The position numbers and the translations under genes were made by a program. From the NCBI RefSeq assembly GCF_001942405.1, contig NZ_MKKA01000007.1, positions 19,139 through 83,138 of the forward strand: a DNA stretch of 64,000 nucleotides, given 5' to 3'. Positions 55,041 through 62,832 of the stretch are shown here, one piece after another. Every line of letters begins with the position of its first letter. Position 1 is the stretch's first letter. This stretch comes from Ornithinimicrobium sp. CNJ-824. GTDB taxonomy: Bacteria; Actinomycetota; Actinomycetes; Actinomycetales; Dermatophilaceae. The notes beneath the pieces were generated by a model, which did not search any database, was not told where the DNA came from, and saw only the letters and a program-made list of their open reading frames with translations.

Positions 55041-57704
55041 TCAGCCGCCCAGGCGCCGCATCGCCGTCGCCAGCAGCACCGGCTCGCCGACCAGGTCGGA
55101 GGCGTCCAGGTCGCACTCTGCCTCGATCACCCAGTCCTTGTCGCCCTCGGGGTCGAGGACCGTCTGGACCACCCGCCAGACCCGACCGGGCCGGCCGTCG
55201 GTGATCGCCGCGTGCTCCCCGGCCAACGGCTCGACGAGCAGCATCTGCGGCCCGCGGGCGTCGGCGTCGAGCACGACCGAGCCGTGCTCGTCGTAGTAGG
55301 CCTCCAGGGCCTCGTCCCAGTCGGAGCGGCCCATCAGCGGCTCCAGGGGCGGCTCCGGCAGCGCGGCGACCTGGACCTCCAGGTCCCCCAGAGCCTCCCA
55401 GGCGTCGTCGGCCACGAGCTCGACCCGCCGCCACAGGGCGTTGCGGACCATGACCCGGAACGCCCGCTCGTTGCTGGTGATCGGCCGGCTGGGCGGGGTC
55501 GGGTCGCCGGAGGCGGCCCGGGCGGCGGCGGCCGCCACCGACTCGGGGTCGGTGAGCGCCTCCCACTCCTCCAGGAGGGAGGAGTCGGTCTGTCGGATGG
55601 TCTCCCCCAGCCAGTGGACGACGTCGTCCAGCTCGGGGGTGTATGCCGTCTCCGGCACCGTCTGGCGCAGCGTGCGGTAGGCGTCGGTCAGGTAGCGCAG
55701 CAGGACGCCTTCGCTGCGGGAGAGCGTGTAGAAGCCGACGAACTCGGTGAAGCTCATCGCCCGCTCCCACATGTCGCGGACGACCGCCTTGGGCGAGAGG
55801 GCGTCCTCGCGCACCCACGGCTGGGTCTGCCGGTAGATGGCCAGGGTGCCCTCCAGCAGCTCGGCGAGCGGGCGGGGCCAGGTGACCTCCTCCAGCTCGG
55901 CCATCCGCTCGTCGTAGTCGAGCCCGTCGGCCTTCATCCGCGCGACCGCCTCGCCACGGGCCTTGTAGCGCTGGGCCACCAGGACCGGCATCGGGTCGTC
56001 CAGCACCGACTCCACCACCGAGACCACGTCGAGGGCGTAGGTCGGGGACTCCTTGTCGAAGACCTCCAGGGAGGCGAGCGCGAACGGGGCGAGCGGCTGG
56101 TTGAGCGCGAAGTTCTCCTGCACCCCGGGGGCCAGGTCGACGGTCCGCCCGTCCGGTCCGGGCTCGTCCCGGCGCACGAGCACCCCGCTGTCGAGCATGG
56201 AGCGGCCCAGCACGACGGCCTTGCGGGCCAGCCGGGCCTGCGCCCGCGGCTCCTCGTGGTTGTCGCGCACGAGGCGGGCCAGGTGGGTCACCGGGTCCCC
56301 GGCCCGGGCGACGGTGTTGAGGATGACCGAGTGGTCCACCTTGAGCCGGGAGCCCAGCGGTTCGGGCTCGCCGCCGACGAGCTTGTCGAAGGTCTCCTCG
56401 GTCCAGGAGACCTGGCCCTCCGGCGGCTTCTTCCTCTGGATCTTGCGCTGCTTCTTCGGGTCGTCCCCCGCCTTGGCGACGGCCTTGGCGTTCTCCACCA
56501 CGTGCTCGGGTGCCTGCACCACGACATACCCCGAGGTGTCGAAGCCGGCGCGGCCCGCGCGGCCGGCGATCTGGTGGAACTCCCGGGCACGCAGGATCCG
56601 GGAGCGGGTGCCGTCGTACTTGGCCAGCCCGGTGAACAGCACCGTGCGGATCGGCACGTTGATGCCCACCCCCAGGGTGTCGGTGCCGCAGATGACCTTG
56701 AGGAGCCCGTCCTGGGCGAGCTGCTCGACGAGCCGGCGGTAGCGCGGGAGCATGCCCGCGTGGTGCACGCCGATGCCGTGGCGGACCAGCTTGGACAGGG
56801 TGCGCCCGAAGCCGGCGGTGAACCGGAAGGCGCCGATCGCCCGGCGGACGGCCTCCTTCTCGTCCTTGGTCAGCAGCTGGACCGACATCAGCGACTGCGC
56901 CCTCTCCAGGGCGTCCTTCTGGGTGAAGTGGACGACGTAGACGGGAGCCTTGCGCTCCTGGAGCAGCTCGGTGATCGTCTCGGGGACGGCCGTCATCGCC
57001 CAGCTGAAGTGCAGGGGCACCGGGCGGTCGACCCCGGTCACGAGCGCGGTCTCGCGGCCGGTGCGCCGGGTGAGCTCCTCGCTGATCCGGCTCATGTCGC
57101 CGAGGGTGCCGGACATGAGCAGGAACTGGGCCTGGGGCAGGGTCAGCAGGGGCACCTGCCAGGCCCAGCCGCGGTCGGGCTCGCCGTAGTAGTGGAACTC
57201 GTCCATGACGACCATGCCGATGTCGGCGCCCTCGCCCTCGCGCAGGGCGATGTTGGCCAGCACCTCGGCGGTGCAGACGACGACGGGGGCGTCGGCGTTG
57301 ACGGCCGCGTCGCCGGTGAGCATGCCGACGTTCTCCGCGCCGAGGACGCGGCACAGGGCGAAGAACTTCTCGCTGACCAGCGCCTTGATCGGGGCCGTGT
57401 AGAAGGTCACCCGGTCCTCGGCCAGCGCCTGCAGCGCGGCGGCGGTGGCCACGAGCGACTTGCCGCTGCCGGTGGGGGTGGACAGCACGACGTTGGCCCC
57501 GCCGAGCAGGTGCAGGACCGCCTCCTCCTGGTGCGGGTAGAGAGGGGTGCCCTGCTCCTGCGCCCAGGTCTCGAAGACCGCATAGGTCGTGTCCGGGTCC
57601 GGCCGGCCGGACGGCAGGCGGTCCACGAGGGTGGTGGTGGGCGGGACGGGGGTCGTCCCAGGGGTCGGCGGCACCGAGGTCGAAGGTGCGGGGTCGGCAG
57701 TCAT
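55041..57704 (-). CDS. DEAD/DEAH helicase with DUF3516 C-terminal domain
   Basis: 887 residues. RecA1: LSTPTGSGKSLVA (Walker A), TAPIKALVSEKFF, CTAEVLANIAL, VVMDEFHYYG (DEFH box), LLMSGTLGD (motif III). RecA2: GIGVHHAGMLPRYR, CGTDTLGVGINVPIRTV, QIAGRAGRAGFDTSG (motif VI). The rest matches DUF3516. Such proteins are Ski2/Mtr4-like RNA helicases found across actinobacteria; role in RNA turnover is inferred. GACAAT lies 7 nt before the ATG at 57704, so that start is chosen over 57713. Confidence 0.88.
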   Translation of the reverse strand: MTADPAPSTSVPPTPGTTPVPPTTTLVDRLPSGRPDPDTTYAVFETWAQEQGTPLYPHQEEAVLHLLGGANVVLSTPTGSGKSLVATAAALQALAEDRVTFYTAPIKALVSEKFFALCRVLGAENVGMLTGDAAVNADAPVVVCTAEVLANIALREGEGADIGMVVMDEFHYYGEPDRGWAWQVPLLTLPQAQFLLMSGTLGDMSRISEELTRRTGRETALVTGVDRPVPLHFSWAMTAVPETITELLQERKAPVYVVHFTQKDALERAQSLMSVQLLTKDEKEAVRRAIGAFRFTAGFGRTLSKLVRHGIGVHHAGMLPRYRRLVEQLAQDGLLKVICGTDTLGVGINVPIRTVLFTGLAKYDGTRSRILRAREFHQIAGRAGRAGFDTSGYVVVQAPEHVVENAKAVAKAGDDPKKQRKIQRKKPPEGQVSWTEETFDKLVGGEPEPLGSRLKVDHSVILNTVARAGDPVTHLARLVRDNHEEPRAQARLARKAVVLGRSMLDSGVLVRRDEPGPDGRTVDLAPGVQENFALNQPLAPFALASLEVFDKESPTYALDVVSVVESVLDDPMPVLVAQRYKARGEAVARMKADGLDYDERMAELEEVTWPRPLAELLEGTLAIYRQTQPWVREDALSPKAVVRDMWERAMSFTEFVGFYTLSRSEGVLLRYLTDAYRTLRQTVPETAYTPELDDVVHWLGETIRQTDSSLLEEWEALTDPESVAAAAARAASGDPTPPSRPITSNERAFRVMVRNALWRRVELVADDAWEALGDLEVQVAALPEPPLEPLMGRSDWDEALEAYYDEHGSVVLDADARGPQMLLVEPLAGEHAAITDGRPGRVWRVVQTVLDPEGDKDWVIEAECDLDASDLVGEPVLLATAMRRLGG

Positions 57705-57711
57705 CCCTGCC

Positions 57712-57717
57712 ATTGTC
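57712..57717 (-). promoter_or_regulatory. -10 box for the helicase gene
   Basis: GACAAT on the minus strand, 7 nt before the ATG at 57704. Confidence 0.45.
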
Positions 57718-57724
57718 GGTCACC

Positions 57725-57790
57725 GGTGTGCCCGGGGCACACCCGGTTACGACGAAATGTCGTAAATCGGTGCCCACAACCCTCTAGACT
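57725..57790 (+). promoter_or_regulatory. Operator-rich promoter of the small membrane protein gene
   Basis: Two inverted repeats precede the -10 box TAGACT (57785-57790): GGTGTGCC-CGG-GGCACACC (57725-57743) and TTACGAC-GAAAT-GTCGTAA (57747-57765). The second overlies where a -35 would be, so it is a good repressor-site candidate. The repeats also lie within 25 nt of the divergent helicase promoter and could control both genes. Confidence 0.55.
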
Positions 57791-57820
57791 GGAGCCTCCC
57801 TGAACGAAAGGCACCACCAC

Positions 57821-58258
57821 ATGCGTACCAGCCGCACCATGGGGACCATCCTCATGGTCCTCGGACTCATCTTCATCATCGCCGGCGGAGCGACCTACGT
57901 CATGGTCAGCCAGGAGCTGAGCCGGGCCAACGTCACCGTGGCCGAGGACGCCGACTTCCTCGCCGGCGACCACGTCGACGGTCCGTTCTCCGCCTACTCC
58001 CAGGCGCAGATCATCGACAAGCACGCCCTGGACAGCACCGGCGGCAAGACCTACGCCGAGCTGGACCGGGAGGACCCGCTGCGTGACGTCGCGATGAACG
58101 CCTCCTTCCTCCGGGCCTCCCTGTTCACCTCGGTGGTCTCCTTCGGGGTCGCCGTCATGGCGATGGGCGTCGGGCTGGCGTTCATCCTCGCCGGCGTCGG
58201 CCTGCGGGCCGTGGGCGCCGTGGCGGTCCCGGCCGCGCGCACCCGCGCCGAGGTCTGA
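57821..58258 (+). CDS. Small two-TM membrane protein of unknown function
   Basis: 145 residues. TM1 (about 8-28, GTILMVLGLIFIIAGGATYVM), an exterior loop of some 70 residues with an acidic patch (EDADFLAGDHVDGPFSAYSQAQ), and TM2 (about 100-130, ASLFTSVVSFGVAVMAMGVG). Related actinobacterial proteins are sometimes mislabelled as aromatic ring-opening dioxygenase LigA; no such domain is present. GAAAGG precedes the ATG. It is controlled by the operator region at 57725-57790 and followed by a strong hairpin. Confidence 0.8.
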   Translation: MRTSRTMGTILMVLGLIFIIAGGATYVMVSQELSRANVTVAEDADFLAGDHVDGPFSAYSQAQIIDKHALDSTGGKTYAELDREDPLRDVAMNASFLRASLFTSVVSFGVAVMAMGVGLAFILAGVGLRAVGAVAVPAARTRAEV

Positions 58259-58278
58259 GCGAGCCCACCCGCACGAGA

Positions 58279-58324
58279 ACGCCCCGCCGGGGATGTCGAC
58301 CCGTTCGACGTCCCGGCGGGGCGT
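58279..58324 (+). terminator. Hairpin after the small membrane protein gene
   Basis: 13-bp perfect outer stem (58279-58291 with 58312-58324) with a further inner pairing in the loop. Confidence 0.7.
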
Positions 58325-58359
58325 CCGTGCGTCCGGAGGTACCTCCCAGCCGCCTTTGC

Positions 58360-58365
58360 CAGACT
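58360..58365 (+). promoter_or_regulatory. -10-like box for the 58372 gene
   Basis: CAGACT, 6 nt before the ATG at 58372. Confidence 0.4.
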
Positions 58366-58371
58366 GGCCGG

Positions 58372-58773
58372 ATGATCTCCCTGGACCTGGCCCGCCGACT
58401 CCTCGACGCCGGGATGGTCTGGTCACCGATGCCGGGCGACCGGTTCGCCGTCGACCGCCCCGGCGTCGCGCACGACGTCTTCCACCTGGCCGACATGACC
58501 GTGGAGGTCCACGAGTTCGTCGGGGGCAGCGTCATCGGGTTCAACGGCGTCGCCGAGTGGGCGCTGGACTCGGTCGCGCTCGAGGAGACGGTGTGGCTGC
58601 CGCGCGAGGACCAGCTCAGGGCGGTGCTCGGGCACGACTTCGTCGGCCTCGGCCTCACCAGGGAGGGGTATGCCGTGGTCGCGCTCGTCGAGGGCGAGCC
58701 GCAGACCTTCGTGCACGAGGACGCCGAGGAGGCCTACGGCCTCGCGCTGCTGGAGGTGCTGGCGCACCGCTGA
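58372..58773 (+). CDS. Small conserved protein (often mis-labelled CpaE)
   Basis: 133 residues, soluble, no signal peptide: MISLDLARRLLDAGMVWSP, DVFHLADMTVEVHEFVGG, ETVWLPREDQLRAVLG, REGYAVVALVEGEPQTFVHEDAEEAYG. A conserved actinobacterial family frequently named pilus assembly protein CpaE, but it is far too short and has no ATPase motif, so that name is not supported. It stands alone between a terminator and a converging gene. Function unknown. Confidence 0.78.
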   Translation: MISLDLARRLLDAGMVWSPMPGDRFAVDRPGVAHDVFHLADMTVEVHEFVGGSVIGFNGVAEWALDSVALEETVWLPREDQLRAVLGHDFVGLGLTREGYAVVALVEGEPQTFVHEDAEEAYGLALLEVLAHR

Positions 58774-58789
58774 CCCCGAGGCAGGCCGC

Positions 58790-59329
58790 TCAGCGCACGA
58801 TGATCTGCGGCGCGTAGAGGGCCATCGCCGCCAGCGCCCGCTCGTGCGCCCCGTCGCTGGAGCCGGCGCACGCGTCGGCCACCACCTCGACGGTGCAGCC
58901 CGCGTCCGCCGCGGCGAGCGCGGTCGAGAGGACGCAGCAGTCGGTGGAGACACCGGCCAGCACGAGGTGGGCCAGCTGCCCGGTGATCCCCGCCAGGGTC
59001 GGGCCCCACTTGCCGAACGTGGGGGCGCTCACCACGTGCTGCACGCCCAGCTGCGCCACCTCGGGCACGAGGTCGAAGAGCGGGTCGTCGGCCGGTCGGT
59101 CGGCGAAGGCGAACTGCTCGAAGTAGGGGACCCACGAGCCCTGCTTGGTCACCGGCGGCACCCACCGGGTGACGACGGTCCGGCCGGCGTGCTCGGCGAC
59201 CAGCCGGCGCAGGGGCCCGAGCGTCTCCGCGAAGCGGGGAGCGGCCCAGTCGGAGGCGGGGTCGGCGAAGATGCGCTGGGCGTCGACGACGACGAGCCAG
59301 GGCGCGTCCTGGCCGGGAGGGGTGCTCAC
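58790..59329 (-). CDS. Cysteine hydrolase, isochorismatase family
   Basis: 179 residues. Catalytic triad visible: Asp in WLVVVDAQRIFADP, Lys in APTFGKWGPTL, nucleophilic Cys in AGVSTDCCVLSTALAAADAG. The family includes nicotinamidases, ureidoacrylate and N-carbamoyl amidohydrolases. Its GTG overlaps the stop of an NCS1 permease, and NCS1 proteins import nucleobases, hydantoins or thiamine precursors, so this enzyme probably hydrolyses the imported compound or a breakdown product. That pairing is inference. Confidence 0.88.
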   Translation of the reverse strand: MSTPPGQDAPWLVVVDAQRIFADPASDWAAPRFAETLGPLRRLVAEHAGRTVVTRWVPPVTKQGSWVPYFEQFAFADRPADDPLFDLVPEVAQLGVQHVVSAPTFGKWGPTLAGITGQLAHLVLAGVSTDCCVLSTALAAADAGCTVEVVADACAGSSDGAHERALAAMALYAPQIIVR

Positions 59330-60828
59330 GGGGCGACCGCCGGGTCCTCGGTGCGGGCCTGCCCGGCCTCCTGGCGGCGCACGGTGGCGCGGCGCGCTGC
59401 ATACGTCACGACGAAGCCCAGCACGAGGGCGACGAGCACACCGACGTTGGCGTAGGCCCAGGTCCCCTCCCTGCCCCCCAGGCCCAGCGGGCCGAGCAGG
59501 TAGCCCTGCCAGTTGTTCCACGAGGCGGCGTCGGCGAAGAGGTTGATGACCAGTCCCCAGCCGATGACGGAGGCGACCACCATCGTGCCGACGGAGGTCC
59601 AGTCCCAGGCCCCGTAGCGGCCGCCGGCGTCGAAGAGCGCGCGCTCGTCGTAGCTGCGGCGGCGCAGGGCGATGTCGGCCATGAGGATGCCGGCCCACGC
59701 GGCGAGCGGGACGCCGAGGGTGATGAGGAAGCTCTGGAACGGCGCGAGGAAGCTCTCCGCGAAGAAGACCACCCAGATCGTGCCGGCGGTGAGGATGAGC
59801 CCGTCGAGGCCCGCGGCGGCAGGGCGCGGGATGTCCACGCCCAGCGAGAGCAGGGTCAGGCCCGAGGAGTAGATGCCCAGGACCGCGCCGCTGACGAGGG
59901 CCAGGACGGCGGCGAGGAGGAAGGGCACGAGGAACCAGGTCGGCAGGATCGTCGCGAGCGTGCCGATGGGATCGTTGGCGATCCCCTCCTCCAGGTCGGG
60001 CCTCGACCCGACGAGGAGCAGGCCGTAGCCGACGAGCAGCACGACGGGGAGGGCACCGCCGAGGGTGTTCCAGAAGACGATCGCGGCGCCGGAGGCGGAC
60101 CGCTTCTGGTAGCGAGACCAGTCGGCGGCGATGTTGATCCAGCCCAGGCCGAAGCCGGTCATCACCATGACGAGGGCACCGATGACCGACTCGGTCGACC
60201 CGCTCTCCCGCAGCGTCACGGTGGACAGGTCGACGAGGTGGAGGGTCATCGCGATGTAGACGATCGTGATGGCCCCGGTCACCCAGGTCAGGACCGACTG
60301 CAGCCGCATGATCGTGTGGTAGCCGGCGACGGAGGCGAGGACGATGAGGGCGGTGACGACCAGCGTGGCGATCACCTTGGTGGCGGTGCCGTCGGCCCAC
60401 CCGAGCTCGCGGAAGACCGTCGCGGTGGCCAGCACCGCCATGATCGCCAGGAACGTCTCCCACCCGATCGAGACCAGCCAGGAGACCACGCCGGGCACCT
60501 TCTGCCCGTCGACGCCGAAGGCGGCCCGGGACAGCACCATCGTCGGGGCCGAGCCGCGCTTGCCGGCGATGGCGATGACGCCGCAGAAGAAGAACGACAG
60601 GACGACCCCCACGACGGCGACGACGACCGCCTGGGCGAAGGAGATGCCGAAGCCGTAGACGAACGCCGCGTAGCTCATGCCGAACACCGACACGTTGGCG
60701 GCGAACCACGGCCAGAACAGGTCCGACGGCCTGGCCGTGCGCTCGGACTCCTCGATCACCTCGATGCCGTTGACCTCGACGAGCGCGCGCTCGGTGGTCG
60801 TCAGCGTGGTGGGGGGGTTGTCGGTCAT
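59326..60828 (-). CDS. NCS1 family nucleobase:cation symporter (purine-cytosine permease type)
   Basis: 500 residues with 12 hydrophobic segments. It opens MTDNPPTTLTTTERALVEVNGIEVI and has the NCS1 TM1 region LFWPWFAANVSVFG, AGKRGSAPTMVLSRAAFG, GFGLGWINIAADWSRY (substrate-contact helix) and FFAESFLAPFQSFLITLG. Candidate substrates are cytosine, purines, allantoin or hydantoins. CAGAGT lies 8 nt before the ATG at 60828. Cotranscribed with the isochorismatase-like gene. Confidence 0.88.
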   Translation of the reverse strand: MTDNPPTTLTTTERALVEVNGIEVIEESERTARPSDLFWPWFAANVSVFGMSYAAFVYGFGISFAQAVVVAVVGVVLSFFFCGVIAIAGKRGSAPTMVLSRAAFGVDGQKVPGVVSWLVSIGWETFLAIMAVLATATVFRELGWADGTATKVIATLVVTALIVLASVAGYHTIMRLQSVLTWVTGAITIVYIAMTLHLVDLSTVTLRESGSTESVIGALVMVMTGFGLGWINIAADWSRYQKRSASGAAIVFWNTLGGALPVVLLVGYGLLLVGSRPDLEEGIANDPIGTLATILPTWFLVPFLLAAVLALVSGAVLGIYSSGLTLLSLGVDIPRPAAAGLDGLILTAGTIWVVFFAESFLAPFQSFLITLGVPLAAWAGILMADIALRRRSYDERALFDAGGRYGAWDWTSVGTMVVASVIGWGLVINLFADAASWNNWQGYLLGPLGLGGREGTWAYANVGVLVALVLGFVVTYAARRATVRRQEAGQARTEDPAVAP

Positions 60829-60895
60829 GGGAGGACACTCTGGCACAGCGCGGGGGCCGTCGGGCTCGGGGGCCGTGAGGGCTCCACGCGCTCGT

Positions 60896-60901
60896 TAGGA
60901 T
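60896..60901 (+). promoter_or_regulatory. -10 box for the hemolysin III gene
   Basis: TAGGAT, 6 nt before the ATG at 60908. Confidence 0.5.
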
Positions 60902-60907
60902 CACCCG

Positions 60908-61585
60908 ATGGATGCCCCCCACCGCAGCCGTGACGGCAGCGTCCACGTCACCGACGAGCGGTTCAACACCCTGTCCCACCTGGTGGGTGCCTGCCTGGCC
61001 GCGCTGGGCACCGCGCTGCTCGTCGTGCAGGCCGCCGCCGGGGGCGACCCGTGGAAGATCGTGTCCTTCAGCGTCTACGGCGCCTCGCTCATCACGCTGT
61101 TCGTCAGCAGCACCCTCCACCACGGGCTCGACCGCGGACCGCGGTTCAACGAGATCCTGCGGACCTTGGACTACACGTCCGTCTTCGCCCTCATCGCCGG
61201 CACCGTGACCCCGCTCGTGCTCGTCCTGTTCCGCTCCCCGTTCGGCTGGGCGGTGCTCGGCACGGTCTGGGGCATCGCGACGCTGGGGATCGTCGTGCGC
61301 TCCGTCTGGCGCCAGCTGCACAAGTCGGTCACCAACACCCTCTACATCGCCCTAGGCTGGATCCCCACCGTGCTGCTGGCGGAGGGGACGACCCTGCCGT
61401 TCGGTGCGCTGGCGCTGATGGCGGCGGGCGGCCTGGTCTACAGCGTGGGGTTCGTGGTCTTCGTCCTCGAGCGACCGAACCCGTGGCCAGGCGTGTTCGG
61501 CTTCCACGAGCTGTGGCACCTGCTGGTGATGATCGCGGCGTTCCTGCACTTCCTGCTGATGTACCTCTACGTGCTGCCGGCGTGA
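60908..61585 (+). CDS. Hemolysin III family protein (TrhA/PAQR-like)
   Basis: 225 residues, seven TM helices. Metal-binding family residues are visible: ERFNTLSHLVGACLAALG (His in TM1), SSTLHHGLDRGPRFNEILRTLDYTSVFALIAG (described by ends; Ser-x3-H and Asp), and near the C-terminus GFHELWHLLVMIAAFLHF (HxxxH). PAQR-fold proteins are thought to be membrane hydrolases affecting lipid homeostasis; haemolytic activity is not implied. Confidence 0.9.
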   Translation: MDAPHRSRDGSVHVTDERFNTLSHLVGACLAALGTALLVVQAAAGGDPWKIVSFSVYGASLITLFVSSTLHHGLDRGPRFNEILRTLDYTSVFALIAGTVTPLVLVLFRSPFGWAVLGTVWGIATLGIVVRSVWRQLHKSVTNTLYIALGWIPTVLLAEGTTLPFGALALMAAGGLVYSVGFVVFVLERPNPWPGVFGFHELWHLLVMIAAFLHFLLMYLYVLPA

Positions 61586-61592
61586 GGCCCCG

Positions 61593-61598
61593 TAGACT
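61593..61598 (+). promoter_or_regulatory. -10 box for tRNA-Lys
   Basis: TAGACT, 34 nt before the 5' end of the mature tRNA. Confidence 0.4.
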
Positions 61599-61632
61599 GC
61601 GAGCGGCCTGGCGGCAGCACCGTCCAGTGCCA

Positions 61633-61705
61633 GGGCCTCTAGCTCAATGGGCAGAGCTGCGGACTTTTAATCCGTAGGTTGTGGGTTCGAGTCCCACGGG
61701 GCCCA
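61633..61705 (+). tRNA. tRNA-Lys (anticodon TTT)
   Basis: 73 nt folding as a complete cloverleaf: acceptor GGGCCTC with GGGGCCC, D arm TAGCTCAATGGGCAGAGCT, anticodon loop CTTTTAA with TTT at 61666-61668, T arm GTGGG-TTCGAGT-CCCAC, discriminator A at 61705. The 3' CCA is not encoded (ACC G follows), as usual in actinobacteria that add it afterwards. Confidence 0.96.
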
Positions 61706-61720
61706 CCGTGGTTGTCCTGT

Positions 61721-62431
61721 TCAGGACCCCTGGGTCGTCCCGAGCGCGGCATCCACCGCGGCCAGAGCATGGATGCGCGTCGTGGGGAAGACCGGCACCT
61801 GGGTGCCCGGGTCGTCCGGGTCGAGGAGCAGCTCGATCTCGGTGCAACCCAGGATCACCCCTTCGGCGCCCCGCTCGACCAACGCGTCGACCACCTCCAG
61901 GTAGCGGCGACGCGACTGCTCGCGGACGACACCCATACAGAGCTCGTCGTAGATCACGCGGTGCACGTCCGCCCGGTCCCCGGCCGCGGGCACCATGACG
62001 TCCAGCCCGTGCTGCGCCAGTCGACCGGTGTAGAAGTCCTGTTCCATGGTGAAGGCGGTGCCCAGCAGGCCCACGCGGCTCAGTCCGGCCTCGCGCACCG
62101 CAGCGGCGGTCGCTTCTGCGAGGTGCAGCAGCGGGATGTCCACGGCGGCCCGGACCTCGTCGGCGACCTTGTGCATCGTGTTCGTGCAGATGAGCAGCAG
62201 CTCGGCCCCGCCGGCCTCCAGCAGCGCCGCCTCCCTCGCCAGCAACTTCCCGGCCGAGGCCCAGTCGCCGGCGACCTGCATAGCCTCCACCTCGGCGAAG
62301 TCCACCGAGGCCAGGATCACCCGGGCAGAGTGCAGGCCCCCCAGACGGGCGGCGACCTCCTGGTTGATCAACCGGTAGTACTCGGCCGTCGACTCCCAGC
62401 TCATCCCACCCAGCAGACCGATCCTGCGCAT
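61721..62431 (-). CDS. Aspartate/glutamate racemase family protein
   Basis: 236 residues of the Asp/Glu/hydantoin racemase superfamily: MRRIGLLGGMSWESTAEYYRLINQ, the first active-site cysteine in LLLICTNTMHKVAD and the second in GVILGCTEIELLL. The two-cysteine, cofactor-independent mechanism is therefore intact. Most similar in layout to YgeA-type amino-acid racemases. TACCCT lies 6 nt before the ATG. Its end faces the tRNA-Lys gene with a 15-nt gap. Confidence 0.9.
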   Translation of the reverse strand: MRRIGLLGGMSWESTAEYYRLINQEVAARLGGLHSARVILASVDFAEVEAMQVAGDWASAGKLLAREAALLEAGGAELLLICTNTMHKVADEVRAAVDIPLLHLAEATAAAVREAGLSRVGLLGTAFTMEQDFYTGRLAQHGLDVMVPAAGDRADVHRVIYDELCMGVVREQSRRRYLEVVDALVERGAEGVILGCTEIELLLDPDDPGTQVPVFPTTRIHALAAVDAALGTTQGS

Positions 62432-62437
62432 GGACGC

Positions 62438-62443
62438 AGGGTA
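62438..62443 (-). promoter_or_regulatory. -10 box for the racemase gene
   Basis: TACCCT on the minus strand, 6 nt before the ATG at 62431. Confidence 0.5.
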
Positions 62444-62531
62444 TCGGGGTGGTAGCCAGATCGTGCGAGCAACCAACGACAACCGATTGCGGGTGGACCG
62501 TCGCCCGTCGACGGGAGCGAAGAAGGACAGG

Positions 62532-62551
62532 GAGTGCTCCGCGGAGCACTC
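62532..62551. repeat. 20-nt perfect palindrome near the island edge
   Basis: GAGTGCTCCGCGGAGCACTC is its own reverse complement. It lies 51 nt left of the tRNA-Arg fragment, in a 401-nt stretch (62432-62832) with no gene. Confidence 0.7.
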
Positions 62552-62601
62552 TCCGAGGCAAGCGGCAGACCGCCGGGCTTCCTCGACCTGGCCCGCATGC
62601 G

Positions 62602-62650
62602 TGCCCCCGGCAGCTTTCGAACCTGCGACACCCGCTTTAGGAGAGCGACC
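62602..62650 (-). other. tRNA-Arg(CCT) 3' fragment, putative attachment site
   Basis: On the minus strand this reads as the 3' two-thirds of a tRNA-Arg: anticodon arm CGCT-CTCCTAA-AGCG with CCT, then GTGTCGCAGGTTCGAA as T-arm start and CTGCCGGGGGCA as acceptor end with discriminator A. The 5' half (acceptor and D arm) is absent, so it is not a functional gene. A tRNA 3' fragment is the usual remnant left when an integrase inserts an element into the tRNA. Two T-stem positions deviate from the expected sequence. Confidence 0.65.
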
Positions 62651-62748
62651 TTGGCCCGGATGCGACGACCACCACGTCGGGTCTTGCCTGCTCAGAGGCT
62701 TAGAACATGCGGCCAACAATGAGGAGTAGTGGGCCCATCGAGGCAGTC

Positions 62749-62770
62749 ACGTCCCACTGACGTCCCACTG
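62749..62770 (+). repeat. Tandem ACGTCCCACTG x2
   Basis: Two exact adjacent 11-nt copies (62749-62759, 62760-62770) between the tRNA fragment and vapB. They may be recombination accessory sites or chance; no known box is recognised. Confidence 0.6.
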
Positions 62771-62804
62771 GGCGGCTTACAGGCGCGACGCGTTCGACCG
62801 CCGC

Positions 62805-62810
62805 TAGCAT
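62805..62810 (+). promoter_or_regulatory. -10 box for vapBC
   Basis: TAGCAT, 22 nt before the ATG of vapB. The adjacent GGATATCAC may be part of an autoregulatory site. Confidence 0.4.
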
Positions 62811-62832
62811 GGGATATCACCGGAGGTGGACC

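Noticed and set aside
58372..58773. Pilus assembly protein CpaE
   Set aside because: 133 residues with no P-loop or receiver domain and no pilus genes nearby; the name is a database carry-over.
62432..62832. A gene in the gap between racemase and vapB
   Set aside because: Frames of 60-100 codons exist on both strands but none has codon bias, a start signal or a recognisable motif; the stretch holds the tRNA fragment and repeats instead.
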